NCBI GenBank assembly: GCA_017881145.1
Contig: JADGRG010000303.1
Span: 1-6,899, forward strand
DNA from: Sandaracinaceae bacterium
Lineage (GTDB): Bacteria; Myxococcota_A; Polyangia; Polyangiales; JAFGIB01
Reading direction: 5' to 3'
Length of the DNA stretch: 6,899 nt
Below are positions 6,688 to 6,899 of this stretch, one piece after another (within the stretch, counting starts at the first letter, position 1; each line of letters begins with the position of its first letter). The notes below the pieces were generated by a model. That model saw only the letters and a list, made by a program, of their open reading frames with translations. It ran no database searches and had not been told where the DNA came from. Made by a program: the position numbers and the translations under genes.

Positions 6688-6899
6688 TGCGCTCGGCCCT
6701 GGCCCGCACCGCGCGCGTGCTGCTGCTCACCAGTTTCGTGGTGGTGACGCTCTTGGCCAGCCTGGTGCTGCATCTACGGCTTCCGATCGCCCGACGCATC
6801 GCTTGCGACCTGCTCAACCAATACGTCTCTGGCGAGATCCGCGGAAAGCTCGTCATCGGGCGCCTCGACGAGCTCACCCCGTTTCGCATCGTGGCCCGA
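6687..6899 (+). CDS. TamB-like (AsmA/TamB family) protein, N-terminal fragment
   Basis: The first 71 codons of a gene that continues past the window. After MRSALARTAR comes one long hydrophobic segment (about residues 11-30, VLLLTSFVVVTLLASLVLHL), a signal anchor, then a soluble stretch with the pattern VSGEIRGKLVIGRLDEL (47-63). A single N-terminal anchor followed by a G-x-(I/L)-x-G-x-(L/I)-x-(I/V) segment is how TamB/YtfN-type and other AsmA-like proteins begin; in them the rest is a long beta-helical groove across the periplasm linked to lipid transport or to TamA. The diagnostic TamB C-terminal domain is not visible, so the call rests on the N-terminus plus position directly after a TamA-like gene. 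The ATG shares its A with the TGA of that gene (TGATG, 6685-6689), which implies co-translation and roughly matched amounts of the two proteins. Confidence 0.75.
   Translation, partial: MRSALARTARVLLLTSFVVVTLLASLVLHLRLPIARRIACDLLNQYVSGEIRGKLVIGRLDELTPFRIVAR

Overview
The window is GC-rich and densely coded. Its mix of genes (a LepA end, MiaB, VanZ-like, a long HEAT-repeat protein, and a TamA-like plus TamB-like pair) suggests a Gram-negative bacterium with a true outer membrane, most likely a member of the Myxococcota (former Deltaproteobacteria). That placement is an inference from gene content and protein style; no marker gene is complete enough to settle it.

Layout. Bases 1-130 are the last 42 codons of lepA (elongation factor 4), forward strand. 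It converges on a reverse-strand pair: miaB (tRNA methylthiotransferase, 583-1995) and, overlapping its stop by 4 bases, a small VanZ-family membrane protein (161-586). A 138-bp divergent spacer (1996-2133) separates miaB from three forward genes: an exported or membrane-anchored HEAT-repeat protein (2134-4275), a TamA/BamA-like Omp85 protein with three POTRA-like domains and a beta barrel (about 4540-6687), and the first 71 codons of a TamB-like (AsmA/TamB family) protein that starts on the last base of the tamA stop and runs off the window.

How they fit together. The tamA-like/tamB-like pair encodes a probable envelope-spanning module: an outer-membrane barrel with periplasmic POTRA domains, and an inner-membrane-anchored protein reaching toward it, as in the TAM system. 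The HEAT protein upstream has a hydrophobic N-terminus and four cysteines confined to its C-terminal third, so it is plausibly periplasmic and may belong to the same module, but roughly 190-260 bp of non-coding DNA with a strong hairpin and a small palindrome lies between it and tamA. The lepA, miaB and vanZ genes are ordinary housekeeping or accessory genes.

I see no mobile element, CRISPR array, tRNA or rRNA. The points most worth a second look are the HEAT/TamA/TamB neighbourhood, the enlarged first POTRA of the TamA-like protein with a cysteine pair and a tryptophan-rich segment, its uncertain start and possible lipidation, and the structured spacer before it.
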